Assembly: GCF_001661915.1 (NCBI RefSeq)
Contig: NZ_LYWY01000040.1
Coordinates: 248,001-312,000 of the forward strand
DNA length: 64,000 bases
Direction: 5' to 3'
Origin: Croceicoccus pelagius
Lineage (GTDB): Bacteria; Pseudomonadota; Alphaproteobacteria; Sphingomonadales; Sphingomonadaceae
The position numbers were made by a program, and so were the translations under genes. The stretch's first letter is position 1. Each line of letters opens with the position of its first letter. A model generated the notes under the pieces. It worked only from the letters and a program-made list of their open reading frames with translations. It searched no databases and was not told where the DNA came from. Shown here one piece after another: positions 40,100 to 49,378 of this stretch.

Positions 40100-41869
40100 A
40101 TGATCGGAGAGCGCCGCCGCCACGGATTCGAAAAGGCAATGATTGCCCGGATTACGCTGATCTGGGCGATCGTTTCGGCGCTTCTTCTTGCCACGCAATT
40201 TCGCAACATTGCCGCCGTCATCTATCCCGACGGGGACGACATCCTGCGCCTCTTGCAGGTGCGCGACTGGCTGAACGGGCAGACCTGGTTCGATGTCACG
40301 CAATATCGCGTCGATCCGCCCGAAGGCACGCCGATGCACTGGACGCGGCTGGTGGATGTTCCGCTGGCTGCGATCATCGTATTGCTGACGCCGGTCATCG
40401 GAAACAGCGGTGCGGAAATCGCGGCGTCGGTCATCGTGCCGCTGGCGACGCTCTGGCTCGTGCTCATGCTGATCGGCCGCATCAGCTTCAAGATCTTCGA
40501 CGAGGAAGCGACAGGGCTCGCCTGCCTCGTCGCCGCGATGTCCACCTCGCTCCTCAACCAGCTTCGCCCGATGCGGATCGACCACCACGGCTGGCAGGTC
40601 GTCTGCGCATTGGTCGCGGTCAATGCGCTGATGGCGCGCAATGCGCGGCAGGGCGGCTGGATCGCCGGATTCGCCATGGCGGCGTGGCTGGCGATCAGCC
40701 TAGAGGCAATCCCCATGGTCGCCGCCATCATGGCCGTGGGCCTGTGGCGCTGGATGCGCTGCTGGCATGAACGGACTTGGCTCGTCTCGATGCTGCAGTC
40801 GATCTTCGTCAGCTCGCTGGTGATCTATCTCGCTACCAAGGGGCTGCCGATGGGTGCTTCGGTCTGCGACGCGATGGCCCCTGCCCCGCTTGCCGCGATG
40901 GGCATTCTCGCCATCGGCGCGACGGGTCTCGACCGCGCCACGCACCGTCCGTTCAGCTTTGCGCTGATGGCCTTTGGCGCGCTTGGCGTCGCGGCTGTCG
41001 CGGTTGAATTCACACTGGCCCCGCAGTGCACCGGCGGGACATTCGCCGAACTCGATCCGCTGACCCGCTCGCTCTGGCTGGGCAATATCGCGGAAGGCCG
41101 TCCGATCTGGGAAGGCAGCATCAGCCTTGCCTTGCTCAAGGTCATTCCGCCGCTGATCGCGCTCGTCACGATGTGGAACCTTATCAGGCGGCACAACGAC
41201 TGGCTGGGCCGCTGGCACCAGGAATATGCCTTTCTGCTGATCGTCGCGCTGGTCGTCGGCTGCCTTGTTGCACGCACCAGCGTCTATTCCGCCGCGCTCG
41301 CCGCCGTGCCGCTGGGCTGGCAGCTCAAAGTCTGGCTACGCTCGATCCGCACACTGAAGGAACCCGGCAAGCAGGCCGCGGCGGCGGCAGGCATCATCAC
41401 GGCGCTGGCACCGGCGGTACCGATCTCGCTGCTCATGGCTGCTGCGCCGACGCAGGCCTCGACCATCACATCCGCGCCGGTGGTTGCGGTGGCCGACTGC
41501 GACATTCGCGCGGCCCTACCCGCGCTGGGCGCAACGCCCGCCCGTATCTTTGCGCCGATCGACCTTGGTCCGCGCATCTTGCTCGACAGCCCGCATTCGG
41601 TGCTCGCGACCGCGCATCACCGCGCCGATGTCGCGATTGCCGACACGATGCGCGCTTTCATGGATTCGCCTGACGAGGCCCGCGCCATGCTGGACCGCCG
41701 CGGCTATGACTACATGATGCTGTGCACCGGCATGAACGAAGTGAACGCCTATGCGACGATAAAGCCCGACGGCTTCGCCGCCGACTTGCAGAAGGGTGAA
41801 ATTCCCGATTGGCTCGAACCGGTTGAGAATGAGAGCCAGAACGTCCTCGTCCTGAAAATCAGGGGCTGA
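40100..41869 (+). CDS. polytopic membrane protein, possible GT-C-type glycosyltransferase
   Basis: A 589-residue protein with a strong ribosome-binding site (GGAGGGG) before the ATG at 40100 and 10-12 predicted helices. The first loop has acidic residues in YPDGDDILRLLQVRDWL and an HWTRLVDVP segment, reminiscent of the DxD/oligosaccharyltransferase (STT3-like) first loop of GT-C enzymes. The C-terminal extracytoplasmic part (about 455-589) is soluble. It follows GtrA by 19 bp, so sugar transfer from a polyprenyl carrier is a plausible job, but no specific acceptor can be named. Confidence 0.6.
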   Translation: MIGERRRHGFEKAMIARITLIWAIVSALLLATQFRNIAAVIYPDGDDILRLLQVRDWLNGQTWFDVTQYRVDPPEGTPMHWTRLVDVPLAAIIVLLTPVIGNSGAEIAASVIVPLATLWLVLMLIGRISFKIFDEEATGLACLVAAMSTSLLNQLRPMRIDHHGWQVVCALVAVNALMARNARQGGWIAGFAMAAWLAISLEAIPMVAAIMAVGLWRWMRCWHERTWLVSMLQSIFVSSLVIYLATKGLPMGASVCDAMAPAPLAAMGILAIGATGLDRATHRPFSFALMAFGALGVAAVAVEFTLAPQCTGGTFAELDPLTRSLWLGNIAEGRPIWEGSISLALLKVIPPLIALVTMWNLIRRHNDWLGRWHQEYAFLLIVALVVGCLVARTSVYSAALAAVPLGWQLKVWLRSIRTLKEPGKQAAAAAGIITALAPAVPISLLMAAAPTQASTITSAPVVAVADCDIRAALPALGATPARIFAPIDLGPRILLDSPHSVLATAHHRADVAIADTMRAFMDSPDEARAMLDRRGYDYMMLCTGMNEVNAYATIKPDGFAADLQKGEIPDWLEPVENESQNVLVLKIRG

Positions 41870-42346
41870 TCAACCGCGACAGGCGGCGCAGACCCCGCGC
41901 AGTTCGACCACGGTTTTCAGCTCCTCGAAACCCGCCGCACCCGCAGCGCCGCGCAGTCCTTCGGTCAGGCGATCGTCGTCGATGTGTTCTGCGATCCCGC
42001 ACTTGTCGCAGATCAGGAAGATACAGTCGTGCCGGCACCCCGGATGGCGGTTCACCAGATAGGCGTTCGCGCTCTCGATCCGGTTGGCAAGGTTCGTCCG
42101 CACGAACAGGTCGAGGATGCGATAGACGCTGTTGGGCGCAACCCGCTTGCCTCGCTGCGCCGACAAGGCATCGGCAATGTCGTAGGCCGAGGCCGGAGCC
42201 TCGTTCACGGCCAGCGCATTGAACACGTCGGCGCGCATGTCTGTCCACTGCTCACCCGCATCGGTCAGCGCCCCGCGCGCCGCGCGCACAAGCGCTGCGC
42301 CTTCGTGTTCGGCGTGGGAATGGTCGTGCATGTCCGTGCAGGTCAT
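41870..42346 (-). CDS. zur: Fur-family zinc uptake regulator (Zur-type)
   Basis: A protein of about 158 residues, a Fur-family regulator with a winged helix (DIADALSAQRGKRVAPNSVYRILDLF) and dimerisation domain. Two CxxC pairs (about Cys 113/116 in CDKC and 153/156 in CAAC) give the structural zinc site. The His/Asp-rich N-terminus (MHDHSHAEHE) and the motif set fit Zur rather than Fur. It ends next to the membrane-protein gene (adjacent stops). An ATG at 42331 is an alternative start. Zinc-uptake targets are not in this window. Confidence 0.78.
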   Translation of the reverse strand: MTCTDMHDHSHAEHEGAALVRAARGALTDAGEQWTDMRADVFNALAVNEAPASAYDIADALSAQRGKRVAPNSVYRILDLFVRTNLANRIESANAYLVNRHPGCRHDCIFLICDKCGIAEHIDDDRLTEGLRGAAGAAGFEELKTVVELRGVCAACRG

Positions 42347-42425
42347 GCCAGCGATATAGGGCCTGCCGGAGCGCAAGTCATCCCGCCCGTCACGCGGGCC
42401 GGAGTCACTCCCTGCGGAAACGGCA

Positions 42426-43115
42426 TCAGTTCTTGCGGAAAGTCGCGGTATAATCCGCCGGGAACAGCGTCTTCAGCGCCTCGACCTTCGGGCGGTCCCA
42501 GCGGCGGATGTAGCCGTGGTTCGGGTTCTTCGCCATGAAATCCTGGTGATAGGCCTCTGCCCGATAGAAGGTGTCCTGCTTCTCGATCTTCGTGACGATC
42601 GGCTTGTCCCACAGCTTCGCCTTGCCCAGCTGCGCGATATAGGCCTTGGCCACCCGCGCCTGTTCCGCGCTGGTGGGGATCAGCGCGCTGCGATACTGGC
42701 TACCGTGGTCCGGCCCCTGCCGGTTCAGCGTGGTGGGATCGGCAACGACGGCAAAAAAGATGCGCAGCAATTCGTCATAGCGCACGACGCTGGGATCGTA
42801 CGTGACCTTCACCGCCTCGGCATGGCCGGTCGAACCAGTCGTGACTCGCTTGTAGCTGGCATCGCGCTTGCTGCCGCCGTGATAGCCGCTGACCGCGCTG
42901 GTCACGCCCTTCACGTGGCTGAAAACGCCCTCGACGCCCCAGAAACAGCCACCTGCAAAGATTGCGGTCTTGAGCCCGCCTTCTTCCTTCGCACGGATCA
43001 CTGCGGCCGGAGTCGCCACCGCCTCTTCGCCCGAGGCAGCAATCGCGGGTTGCTGGCACGCGCTTAACAGAGCGGCGCCAGCGAGCATCAGAAATGTGGA
43101 GCGGAAGGTGTTCAG
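42426..43115 (-). CDS. msrA: peptide-methionine (S)-S-oxide reductase MsrA, exported lipoprotein form
   Basis: MsrA with the catalytic GCFWG motif (Cys about 57), GYHGG, VTTGSTGHAEAV and DHGSQYRSAL, all family landmarks. A lipoprotein-type signal precedes it, with hydrophobic residues and the lipobox LLSAC (Cys 20). Reading from CTG at 43115, the signal is MNTFRSTFLMLAG, with a proper basic n-region, and the CTG overlaps the stop of a 41-codon gene (CTGA). The nearest ATG (43088) gives a signal with no positive charge. The enzyme should repair methionine in the envelope, like the exported MsrB in this window. Confidence 0.88.
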   Translation of the reverse strand: MNTFRSTFLMLAGAALLSACQQPAIAASGEEAVATPAAVIRAKEEGGLKTAIFAGGCFWGVEGVFSHVKGVTSAVSGYHGGSKRDASYKRVTTGSTGHAEAVKVTYDPSVVRYDELLRIFFAVVADPTTLNRQGPDHGSQYRSALIPTSAEQARVAKAYIAQLGKAKLWDKPIVTKIEKQDTFYRAEAYHQDFMAKNPNHGYIRRWDRPKVEALKTLFPADYTATFRKN

Positions 43116-43237
43116 CCCAGGACCGACGCGATGGCCTGCGCTTCGATCGGGAAGCCCGACACCGCGAAAAGCCCGGCTGCACCCAGCGCGAAGCCGATCG
43201 CGAAATTGCGGATAAGGCTGCTGTCGATGAGTGGCAT
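43112..43237 (-). CDS. 41-residue small membrane protein upstream of msrA
   Basis: A short gene reading MPLIDSSLIRNFAIGFALGA and on to IEAQAIASVLG, with one hydrophobic helix (about 10-28). Its TGA overlaps the CTG start proposed for msrA, and its codon use resembles that of nearby genes. It could be a real small membrane protein co-translated with msrA or a leader peptide that regulates it. No homologue is recognised and the ribosome-binding site is weak. Confidence 0.5.
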   Translation of the reverse strand: MPLIDSSLIRNFAIGFALGAAGLFAVSGFPIEAQAIASVLG

Positions 43238-43309
43238 GGCTTTGTCTTTCGTGACCGGTGTTTGCGTTTCTGAACTTGGTAAGCACGGTGTTAACCCGGG
43301 TCCGCTGAA

Positions 43310-43337
43310 GAAAGGATGAACTCTACCCCATCCTTTC
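43310..43337 (-). terminator. intrinsic terminator of the purH transcript
   Basis: Inverted repeat GAAAGGATG (43310-43318) and CATCCTTTC (43329-43337), a 9-bp stem with a 10-nt loop, followed on the minus strand by a short T-rich stretch. It lies about 40 bp downstream of the purH stop, so it fits as the end of the rpe/heparinase/purH run. Confidence 0.65.
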
Positions 43338-43378
43338 GTTCAGGAACCTGAACCGGTTACAGCAGCGCCTACGAAAAA

Positions 43379-44974
43379 TCAGTGCCGGAAGTGGCGCATC
43401 CCGGTGAAGACCATGGCAAGACCGGCATCGTCGGCGGCCTTGATGACGTCTTCATCGCGGATCGAACCGCCCGGTTGAATCACCGCCGTCGCGCCTGCTT
43501 CTGCTGCCGACAGCAGCCCGTCGGCAAACGGGAAGAACGCGTCGGAGGCGACCGCGCTGCCGACCGTCTTCGCCTCTGACCAGCCATAAGTCTCGGCAGC
43601 TTCGGCAGCCTTGGCGGCCGCGATGCGCGCCGAATCGCGGCGGTTCATCTGGCCCGCGCCGATACCGGCGGTCTGACCGTCCTTGGCGTAGACGATGGCG
43701 TTCGATTTCACGTGGCGGGCAACGGTCCAGGCGAACAGGCAATCCTTCAGCTCCTGTTCGGTCGGGGCGCGCTTGGTTACGACCTTGAGGTCGGCCTCGG
43801 TCACGGCGGCGCTGTCGCGGTCCTGAACCAGCAGGCCGCCTGCGATGACGACCTGATTGACGCCGGGACGGCGCGGATCGGGCAGGCCGTCGGACAGGAG
43901 CAGGAGGCGCAGGTTCTTCTTCTTGGCGAATATGGCCTTGGCCTCTTCCGTGGCATCGGGGGCGACGACGACTTCGGTGAAGATCTTGGTAATCGCCTCT
44001 GCCGTTCCGGCATCGAGCGGGCGGTTAACCGCGACGATACCGCCGAACGCGGAAACCGAATCGCAGGCGAGCGCCTTGTCCCACGCCTCTTCCAGCGAGT
44101 TCGCGGTGGCGACGCCGCAGGGGTTGGCGTGCTTGACGATCACCACGGTCGGCGGGCCGTCACGAAATTCGGCACACAGCTCCAGCGCGGCGTTCGCATC
44201 GTTGTAATTGTTGTAGGACAGCTCCTTGCCCTGCACCTGCATCGCCTGCGGCAGGCCAGATACGTGGGGACCTTCGGGCAGGTAGAGCGCCGCTTCCTGG
44301 TGCGGGTTTTCGCCGTAACGCAGGGTACCCGCGATCTTGCTGGCCATCGTGCGGCGCGGCGGGAATTTCTGGCCCTGGTCGGCATAGGCGAACCACTGGC
44401 TGATCGCGCTGTCATAAGCGGCGGTCGCGGCGAAGGCCTTGGCGGCGAGCATCTTGCGGAAATCGTATCCGGTCGCGCCGACGCCTGCGTCCATTTCGGT
44501 CACCAGCGCCGGATAATCGGCAGGGTCGGTGACGATGGCGACATATTCGTGGTTCTTCGCGGCAGAGCGCACCATCGACGGGCCGCCGATGTCGATATTC
44601 TCGATCACGTCGTCACGGCCAGCGCCGCTCATCACCGTCTGCACGAAGGGGTAGAGGTTGACGATGACGAGATCGATCGCGCCGATGCCGTGCTGTTCCA
44701 TCGCGGCGGCGTGTTCGGGATTGTCGCGCACCGAAAGAAGCCCGCCGTGGACCATCGGGTGCAACGTCTTCACGCGGCCGTCCATCATCTCGGGGAAACC
44801 GGTGATGTCGGACACGTCCTTCACCTCAATGCCCGCTTCGCGAAGGGTGCGCGCAGTGCCGCCGGTCGAGACCAGTTCCACCTTGCGAGCGGCCAGTGCC
44901 TGACCCAGTTCGACGAGACCGGTCTTGTCCGACACGGACAGGAGGGCACGGCGAATCGTAACGGGTTTTTCCAT
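43379..44974 (-). CDS. purH: bifunctional AICAR formyltransferase/IMP cyclohydrolase
   Basis: A 531-residue PurH that performs the last two steps of IMP synthesis. The N-terminal IMP cyclohydrolase (MGS-like) domain starts [20 protein letters not shown] and contains [12 protein letters not shown] and HPMVHGGLL. The AICARFT domain follows, with KHANPCGVA and a C-terminal [15 protein letters not shown]. The ATG at 44974 ([10 protein letters not shown]) has an AAGG ribosome-binding site; the in-frame TTG at 45046 is upstream of the domain. Full family length. Confidence 0.95.
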   Translation of the reverse strand: MEKPVTIRRALLSVSDKTGLVELGQALAARKVELVSTGGTARTLREAGIEVKDVSDITGFPEMMDGRVKTLHPMVHGGLLSVRDNPEHAAAMEQHGIGAIDLVIVNLYPFVQTVMSGAGRDDVIENIDIGGPSMVRSAAKNHEYVAIVTDPADYPALVTEMDAGVGATGYDFRKMLAAKAFAATAAYDSAISQWFAYADQGQKFPPRRTMASKIAGTLRYGENPHQEAALYLPEGPHVSGLPQAMQVQGKELSYNNYNDANAALELCAEFRDGPPTVVIVKHANPCGVATANSLEEAWDKALACDSVSAFGGIVAVNRPLDAGTAEAITKIFTEVVVAPDATEEAKAIFAKKKNLRLLLLSDGLPDPRRPGVNQVVIAGGLLVQDRDSAAVTEADLKVVTKRAPTEQELKDCLFAWTVARHVKSNAIVYAKDGQTAGIGAGQMNRRDSARIAAAKAAEAAETYGWSEAKTVGSAVASDAFFPFADGLLSAAEAGATAVIQPGGSIRDEDVIKAADDAGLAMVFTGMRHFRH

Positions 44975-45085
44975 GAAGGCGGCCTTTCGCGCAGGAACGG
45001 TTGGGAGTTCGCCCGTGCCTCTAGGCCGTGGCCCTGCGGTCCGCAAGCACCCGAGAGGCCGATATCGCGTGCTGGATGGCGGGTT

Positions 45086-46921
45086 TCAGCCCATCCGCTT
45101 GAAGGACCAGAAAACCTTCCCGCCATCGCGCCCGACCGAACCGGTCAGGACAAGCTGGTGAACGCCGCGCGGATGGCCGCCCGCATCGATCCAGAGCGAT
45201 TCTTCGACCACGAGGCCCGGCGCACCGGTACGGAACTGCCAGTAGGACCCGTCGGGCATGGCGAGTGCAAAGCCCTTGCCCCCTTCGGATTCGAGCTGAT
45301 GCCCGATCTCTATCCCCTGCCCAAGGTGGAAGCGGATGGCATAGCCGTGATCGCCGCGCTTCGCCTTGCGCCCGCGCGGCAGCAGCGCATCGGCCCCTTC
45401 GAGTAGCGTGCCATCGGCAGAAAGGGCAAGCCGGCGTTCGTGAAACAGGCCGTGGCGCGCGACATATCCGTCGTGCGATGCGGTCAGCACCGAGGCGCTG
45501 CCGTCCTTCGTGCGTTCGAAGGTCACTGCCTTCACGCCCGAACCCATCTTGCCGTTCGGTTCGACCGGCGTCGAATCGTGTTCGCCCAGCATCAGGGTCG
45601 AGTGAGCTGCCGTGCTGCGCAACCCGTCCTCGATCCGGCGCGGGACCGCAGCGCCAGCCAGCGCCGCGCCGCCGCAATTGACGACGATTCGCTGTTCCTT
45701 GTGGCTGAATTCGAACGCCAGCGTCGATGCACAGCCGCCATGCGCCTGACGGCCCGAAGGCGGCGGCGCTGCGTCAAACTGCACAACGGACTGACGCAGG
45801 GCCAGACGCTGGAACCCCCAGTGCTTTGCATCATGCAGCGGACGCGCGCGCGGGTCCGCTGCCTCTGTCAGCAGGGCCAGGCGGTCCGCCGAAAGCGGCG
45901 CGCTGCCCTGCCAACTGCCCAGCGTCCCGTCCGAATGGGTCAACGACAGCAGCGCGGGCATCATCAACGAGAGCATGACCTGAAACTGCGGAGGCGGATC
46001 GCGGCGGCAGGCGCGGTAACAGGCCGACAGGCGCAGCAGGATTGCGATCGTCTCGATCTGGTCCACGGGCGAGCGCGAGAGCATCCCGCCATCCTCGCCC
46101 ACCGTATCGCCGAGCGCGGCGATCAGTCCCGCTTCGCCGAACAGGCGGCGCGGCTTGCCATCGGGCAGAAGCAGTCCTGCAGCGGTGATCGCGGCCCATG
46201 CGGGGATCACCTCGTGCGCAGCGCCGCCGCGCGGAGCCTGCTTGTCGAGCCAGAGCGCGGTCTTCGACAGATGGCGTAGAACTCTGGCGCGGAAGGAACG
46301 ATCATTGCCCGACAGGATCAACGGCGCATGGATCAGCCAGTTGAGAACCCGCAGACCGACATGGCCGACACTCCACGCGGGGCCGGCCCCGATCTCGGCA
46401 TTGGCCAGCATCCAGCGGCGCATGATGTCGTCCGCGACCGGCGCAACCTTGTCACGCGTGCCCGCCGCCTCGAGATCGGCCAGCCAGGTAAAGCCGTGTA
46501 CCGTGCGCGCCACCGGTGGGGCATGCGACGCGCTGCCATAGTCGGCAGCCTCGACCCCCAGCCGCTTGCCCGCGATCAGGAAGTGCCCGGCGCGCAAGGC
46601 CATGCCCGCCGCACGTTCGCCCGGAAGCGGCTCGTCGACCGTGGCAAGAATGCGCAGGCGCGAGGGCTTATGGAATGGGCGTACAAGGTTGCGCGCCGAA
46701 ACGCCGCGCGCATAGAGGAACCGCATTGCGCCATCGACGACACCCAGACGCGGTGGCGACAGGTCGGCAAGCTCCGGCTCACCCGAAAGCGTCGGCTCCG
46801 GCGTCAGCGGGGCGGGTTCGACCAGCCCGTTCTCGTTATCGCTGCCATTCAAGGGTAAAGCCCGGTTCCGGGGCTCGATCCGGACCGGCTCGTCAGGGAG
46901 GCGGGTCGGTTCGAAGCCCAT
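45086..46921 (-). CDS. heparinase II/III family protein
   Basis: A 611-residue protein of the heparinase II/III type: a helical N-terminal domain (about 70-300, GVSARNLVRPFHKPSRL ... SVGHVGLRVLNWLIHAPLIL) and a beta-rich C-terminal domain with HSTLMLGEHDSTP and GYVARHGLFHERRLAL, the region carrying catalytic His/Tyr in polysaccharide lyases. No signal peptide is evident, unlike secreted lyases. It lies 7 bp after rpe and 111 bp before purH on the same strand, an arrangement often seen in sphingomonads. The natural substrate is unknown. Confidence 0.78.
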   Translation of the reverse strand: MGFEPTRLPDEPVRIEPRNRALPLNGSDNENGLVEPAPLTPEPTLSGEPELADLSPPRLGVVDGAMRFLYARGVSARNLVRPFHKPSRLRILATVDEPLPGERAAGMALRAGHFLIAGKRLGVEAADYGSASHAPPVARTVHGFTWLADLEAAGTRDKVAPVADDIMRRWMLANAEIGAGPAWSVGHVGLRVLNWLIHAPLILSGNDRSFRARVLRHLSKTALWLDKQAPRGGAAHEVIPAWAAITAAGLLLPDGKPRRLFGEAGLIAALGDTVGEDGGMLSRSPVDQIETIAILLRLSACYRACRRDPPPQFQVMLSLMMPALLSLTHSDGTLGSWQGSAPLSADRLALLTEAADPRARPLHDAKHWGFQRLALRQSVVQFDAAPPPSGRQAHGGCASTLAFEFSHKEQRIVVNCGGAALAGAAVPRRIEDGLRSTAAHSTLMLGEHDSTPVEPNGKMGSGVKAVTFERTKDGSASVLTASHDGYVARHGLFHERRLALSADGTLLEGADALLPRGRKAKRGDHGYAIRFHLGQGIEIGHQLESEGGKGFALAMPDGSYWQFRTGAPGLVVEESLWIDAGGHPRGVHQLVLTGSVGRDGGKVFWSFKRMG

Positions 46922-46928
46922 GGAAGCA

Positions 46929-47600
46929 TCAGCCTCCCGCCGCCTTGAGGGCAGCGATGTTCTCAGCGTACTTGTCAGGCCCGCCCTTGAACGTGGCCGA
47001 TCCGGCGACCAGCACATCGGCCCCGGCATCGACGCAAAGCTTCGCGGTTTCCGCGTTCACGCCGCCGTCGACTTCAAGGTGGATGTCGCGGCCCGTCTTG
47101 TCGATCATCTTGCGCATCGCCTCGATCTTGCGAAGCTGCGAGTGGATGAAGCTCTGCCCGCCGAAACCGGGATTGACGCTCATCACCAGGACGAGGTCGA
47201 TGTCGTCGATCAGGTAGTCGAGCATCTTGGCAGGCGTTGCGGGGTTCAGCGAAATGCCCGCCTTGCAGCCCAGCGCCTTGATCGCCTGCACCGTGCGGTG
47301 GACGTGGGGTCCGGCCTCGGGATGAACTGTAATGATGTCCGCGCCTGCCTTGGCGAAGTCTTCGAGGTACAGGTCCACCGGGCTGATCATGAGGTGGACG
47401 TCGAAGGTCTTGGCCGTATGCGGACGAAGCGCCTTCACCACGGCGGGGCCGATGGTGATGTTGGGAACGTAGTGGCCGTCCATGACGTCGACATGGATCC
47501 AGTCCGCGCCGGCTGCGTCGATGGCGCGCACTTCCTCGCCAAGTGCGGCGAAGTCTGCAGACAGGATGGAGGGCGAGATAAGCGGTGTTGGCATGGACAT
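46929..47600 (-). CDS. rpe: ribulose-phosphate 3-epimerase
   Basis: A 223-residue TIM-barrel enzyme that interconverts D-ribulose 5-phosphate and D-xylulose 5-phosphate in the pentose phosphate pathway. Motifs: [46 protein letters not shown] and EVDGGVN, which include the metal-binding and catalytic Asp residues. The start at 47600 (MSMPTPL) is preferred; a start two codons later (MPTPL) is possible. It is the first gene of the run leading to heparinase II/III and purH. Confidence 0.94.
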   Translation of the reverse strand: MSMPTPLISPSILSADFAALGEEVRAIDAAGADWIHVDVMDGHYVPNITIGPAVVKALRPHTAKTFDVHLMISPVDLYLEDFAKAGADIITVHPEAGPHVHRTVQAIKALGCKAGISLNPATPAKMLDYLIDDIDLVLVMSVNPGFGGQSFIHSQLRKIEAMRKMIDKTGRDIHLEVDGGVNAETAKLCVDAGADVLVAGSATFKGGPDKYAENIAALKAAGG

Positions 47601-47821
47601 CGAATTACTCCAGCCGGGCAAAGCGCCACAAGGCGCAATCGCAGCTTTATTCACATAGCTGAACACGGGCAGAGGTTGAAAAGCGCAGTTAACCCGCACT
47701 TGTTCCGGATCGTGTCAGTACAAACGCATCCGCTTGAACGCGGCGAAGCGCATGGTTAAGCGCAGATATCCCGCACAAGAAGGCGCGCCCCGGCGCCGGT
47801 GACGGGACGGAACCCGAAAAA

Positions 47822-48700
47822 ATGCGCCCAGCCGAAGCCATGTCCTTGATGCAGCGCGAAACCCGCGTCGCGCATGGCGTGGTAGATCCCGTGCTGGGCG
47901 GATACGCGGTGGCCGTCGGCCATAACCGGATCGTTGGCGACAGCTTCGTCCTCCGCGAGGAAGGCTTTGCGTGCAGCTATCGCAAGGGCGACTGCATCAC
48001 GATCCAGATCGACGATCCTGCCAAGAAAGGTCTGCTGGACCTGTTTCTTGCAGGGTCGGTGCATAGCGCAATTGCCGCAATCAACGGCTTCACCGCGCTC
48101 CACGCCTCGGCCGTGGAAGTGGACGGCAAGGCCATCGCCTTTACCGGCCCGTCCGGCGCGGGAAAGTCGACCACGGCCGCAGCGCTGCGATCGCGCGGAT
48201 TGCCCATCGTTGCGGACGATACGCTTGTCGTGGACATGGCCAGCGGCAAGCCGATGTGCCTTCCCGGCCACAAGCGGCTGAAGCTCTGGACCGATTCGGT
48301 CGAGATGACGGGAATGCCAGCCTTCGAGCTGGTGTCCGAAGACTACCGCAAGGTCTTCGCCGCCGAAGAGCCGAGCGAGATCGATCACCCTCTTCCGCTC
48401 GGCGCGATCGTCGTTGTCGAGGCGGGTGCTGCGCTGGCATTCGAACCTGTGCGCGGCGCAGCGCGGATCGCGCTGCTGGACGACGATCACTATACCTCGC
48501 AGCATCGCATCATGGCGCAAGGGCAGGATCGGGCAGGCCGCATGAAGGACCTTGCGCGGCTCGCCTGCGCGGTTCCGGTATTCCGCTTCACGCGTCCTCT
48601 GGACCCGGGTTGCTTCGCAAACACTCACGATTTTCTCGTGGGCACGTTATCAGGCATCTTTCGCATGGACAGACAGGGCGCAGATGATCAGCAAGTGTGA
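47822..48700 (+). CDS. HPr-kinase-like kinase of the lasso peptide cluster
   Basis: A 292-residue protein with a C-terminal HPr-kinase/phosphorylase-type fold: TALHASAVEVDGKAIA, Walker A GPSGAGKST (about 109-117) and ADDTLVVD (about 131-138). It lacks the N-terminal HprK regulatory domain and there is no HPr or PTS gene nearby. Kinases of this kind occur in paeninodin-type lasso peptide clusters, where they phosphorylate the C-terminal Ser of the peptide. It overlaps the B1 gene by 17 bp and is the first gene of the cluster. The ATG at 47822 has GGAA upstream; an ATG at 47840 is the alternative. Confidence 0.8.
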   Translation: MRPAEAMSLMQRETRVAHGVVDPVLGGYAVAVGHNRIVGDSFVLREEGFACSYRKGDCITIQIDDPAKKGLLDLFLAGSVHSAIAAINGFTALHASAVEVDGKAIAFTGPSGAGKSTTAAALRSRGLPIVADDTLVVDMASGKPMCLPGHKRLKLWTDSVEMTGMPAFELVSEDYRKVFAAEEPSEIDHPLPLGAIVVVEAGAALAFEPVRGAARIALLDDDHYTSQHRIMAQGQDRAGRMKDLARLACAVPVFRFTRPLDPGCFANTHDFLVGTLSGIFRMDRQGADDQQV

Positions 48701-48950
48701 AGGCAGTTACGTAGAAACCGAAGTCGACGGGGAAGTCGTCCTCATGAACGTCGATACCGGCACGTTCTTCTCGCTCGAAGGGACGGCGCTCGACGTCTGG
48801 AAGGCCATCGACGGCGCGCATGACGAAGCGGGCATCGCGGCCCTTCTCGCGCCGCAATTCGACGAAAGCGAAGCGCAGATCGCACAGCACGTCGGCGAAT
48901 TCATCGCCTCCTTGGCCGAGGCCGGACTGGTGCAGAAAACCGCACCATGA
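48684..48950 (+). CDS. PqqD-like leader-recognition protein (lasso B1)
   Basis: An 88-residue PqqD-family protein, MISKCEGSYVETEVDGEVVL then GTALDVWKAIDGAHDEAGIAALL and GEFIASLAEAGLVQ, the small winged-helix RiPP recognition element. In split lasso systems (B1 plus B2) it binds the precursor leader and delivers it to the protease and cyclase. It overlaps the kinase stop by 17 bp and the B2 start by ATGA, so the three are co-translated. It is not near PQQ genes, which rules out a PQQ role. Confidence 0.85.
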   Translation: MISKCEGSYVETEVDGEVVLMNVDTGTFFSLEGTALDVWKAIDGAHDEAGIAALLAPQFDESEAQIAQHVGEFIASLAEAGLVQKTAP

Positions 48951-49366
48951 CGCGCGTGCGCCTTCGCGCCTTGGAGGCAATGGCGCTTCTTCTGGCGGCG
49001 CGCATGATCGTGCGCTTCGTGCCTTTGCGCAGGCTAGGTCGCATCCTCGGCAAGTCCGAACCTTACGCCCTGCGACAAGACGTGGGTGCCGTTTCAGCAG
49101 AAGACGAACTTGCTGCGCGGCAATGTGCCGCCGCTGTCCGGCGGGCAGCATTTCGCCTTCCCGGAACGCTGTGCCTGCCGCAGGCCATCGGACTGCGCTG
49201 GATGATGGAACGGCGCGGCATGGACAGCACGGTCGTCGTCGGCATCCGTCCGGCGGGCGAGCGCGGAACCGCGCATGACCTTCACGCGTGGGTCGAATTG
49301 AACGGCCAGACAATACTTGGCGACAGCGATGGAATGCACGCCAGTTTATTACAATTCCGTAGTTAA
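48947..49366 (+). CDS. transglutaminase-like leader protease (lasso B2)
   Basis: A 139-residue protein with the C76 (GTLCLPQAIGLRWMMERRG), H113 (AHDLHAWVELNG) and probable D126 (ILGDSDG) triad of the transglutaminase-like fold. This is the layout of lasso B2 cysteine proteases, which cut off the leader and free the core N-terminus for ring closure. It overlaps the B1 gene by ATGA and is followed after about 115 bp by the precursor gene. Confidence 0.85.
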   Translation: MTRVRLRALEAMALLLAARMIVRFVPLRRLGRILGKSEPYALRQDVGAVSAEDELAARQCAAAVRRAAFRLPGTLCLPQAIGLRWMMERRGMDSTVVVGIRPAGERGTAHDLHAWVELNGQTILGDSDGMHASLLQFRS

Positions 49367-49378
49367 TTTCCTGATGGA

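Noticed and set aside
42385-42399. GCCCG/CGGGC hairpin between zur and msrA as a terminator
   Set aside because: Only 5 bp of stem without a U-tract, expected by chance at this GC content.
47822-48700. HPr kinase/phosphorylase for carbon catabolite control
   Set aside because: No HPr, PTS or N-terminal HprK domain is present; the gene is embedded in the RiPP cluster with overlaps to B1.
48684-48950. PQQ biosynthesis (PqqD)
   Set aside because: No pqqA, pqqB, pqqC or pqqE nearby; the partners are lasso B2, precursor and cyclase.
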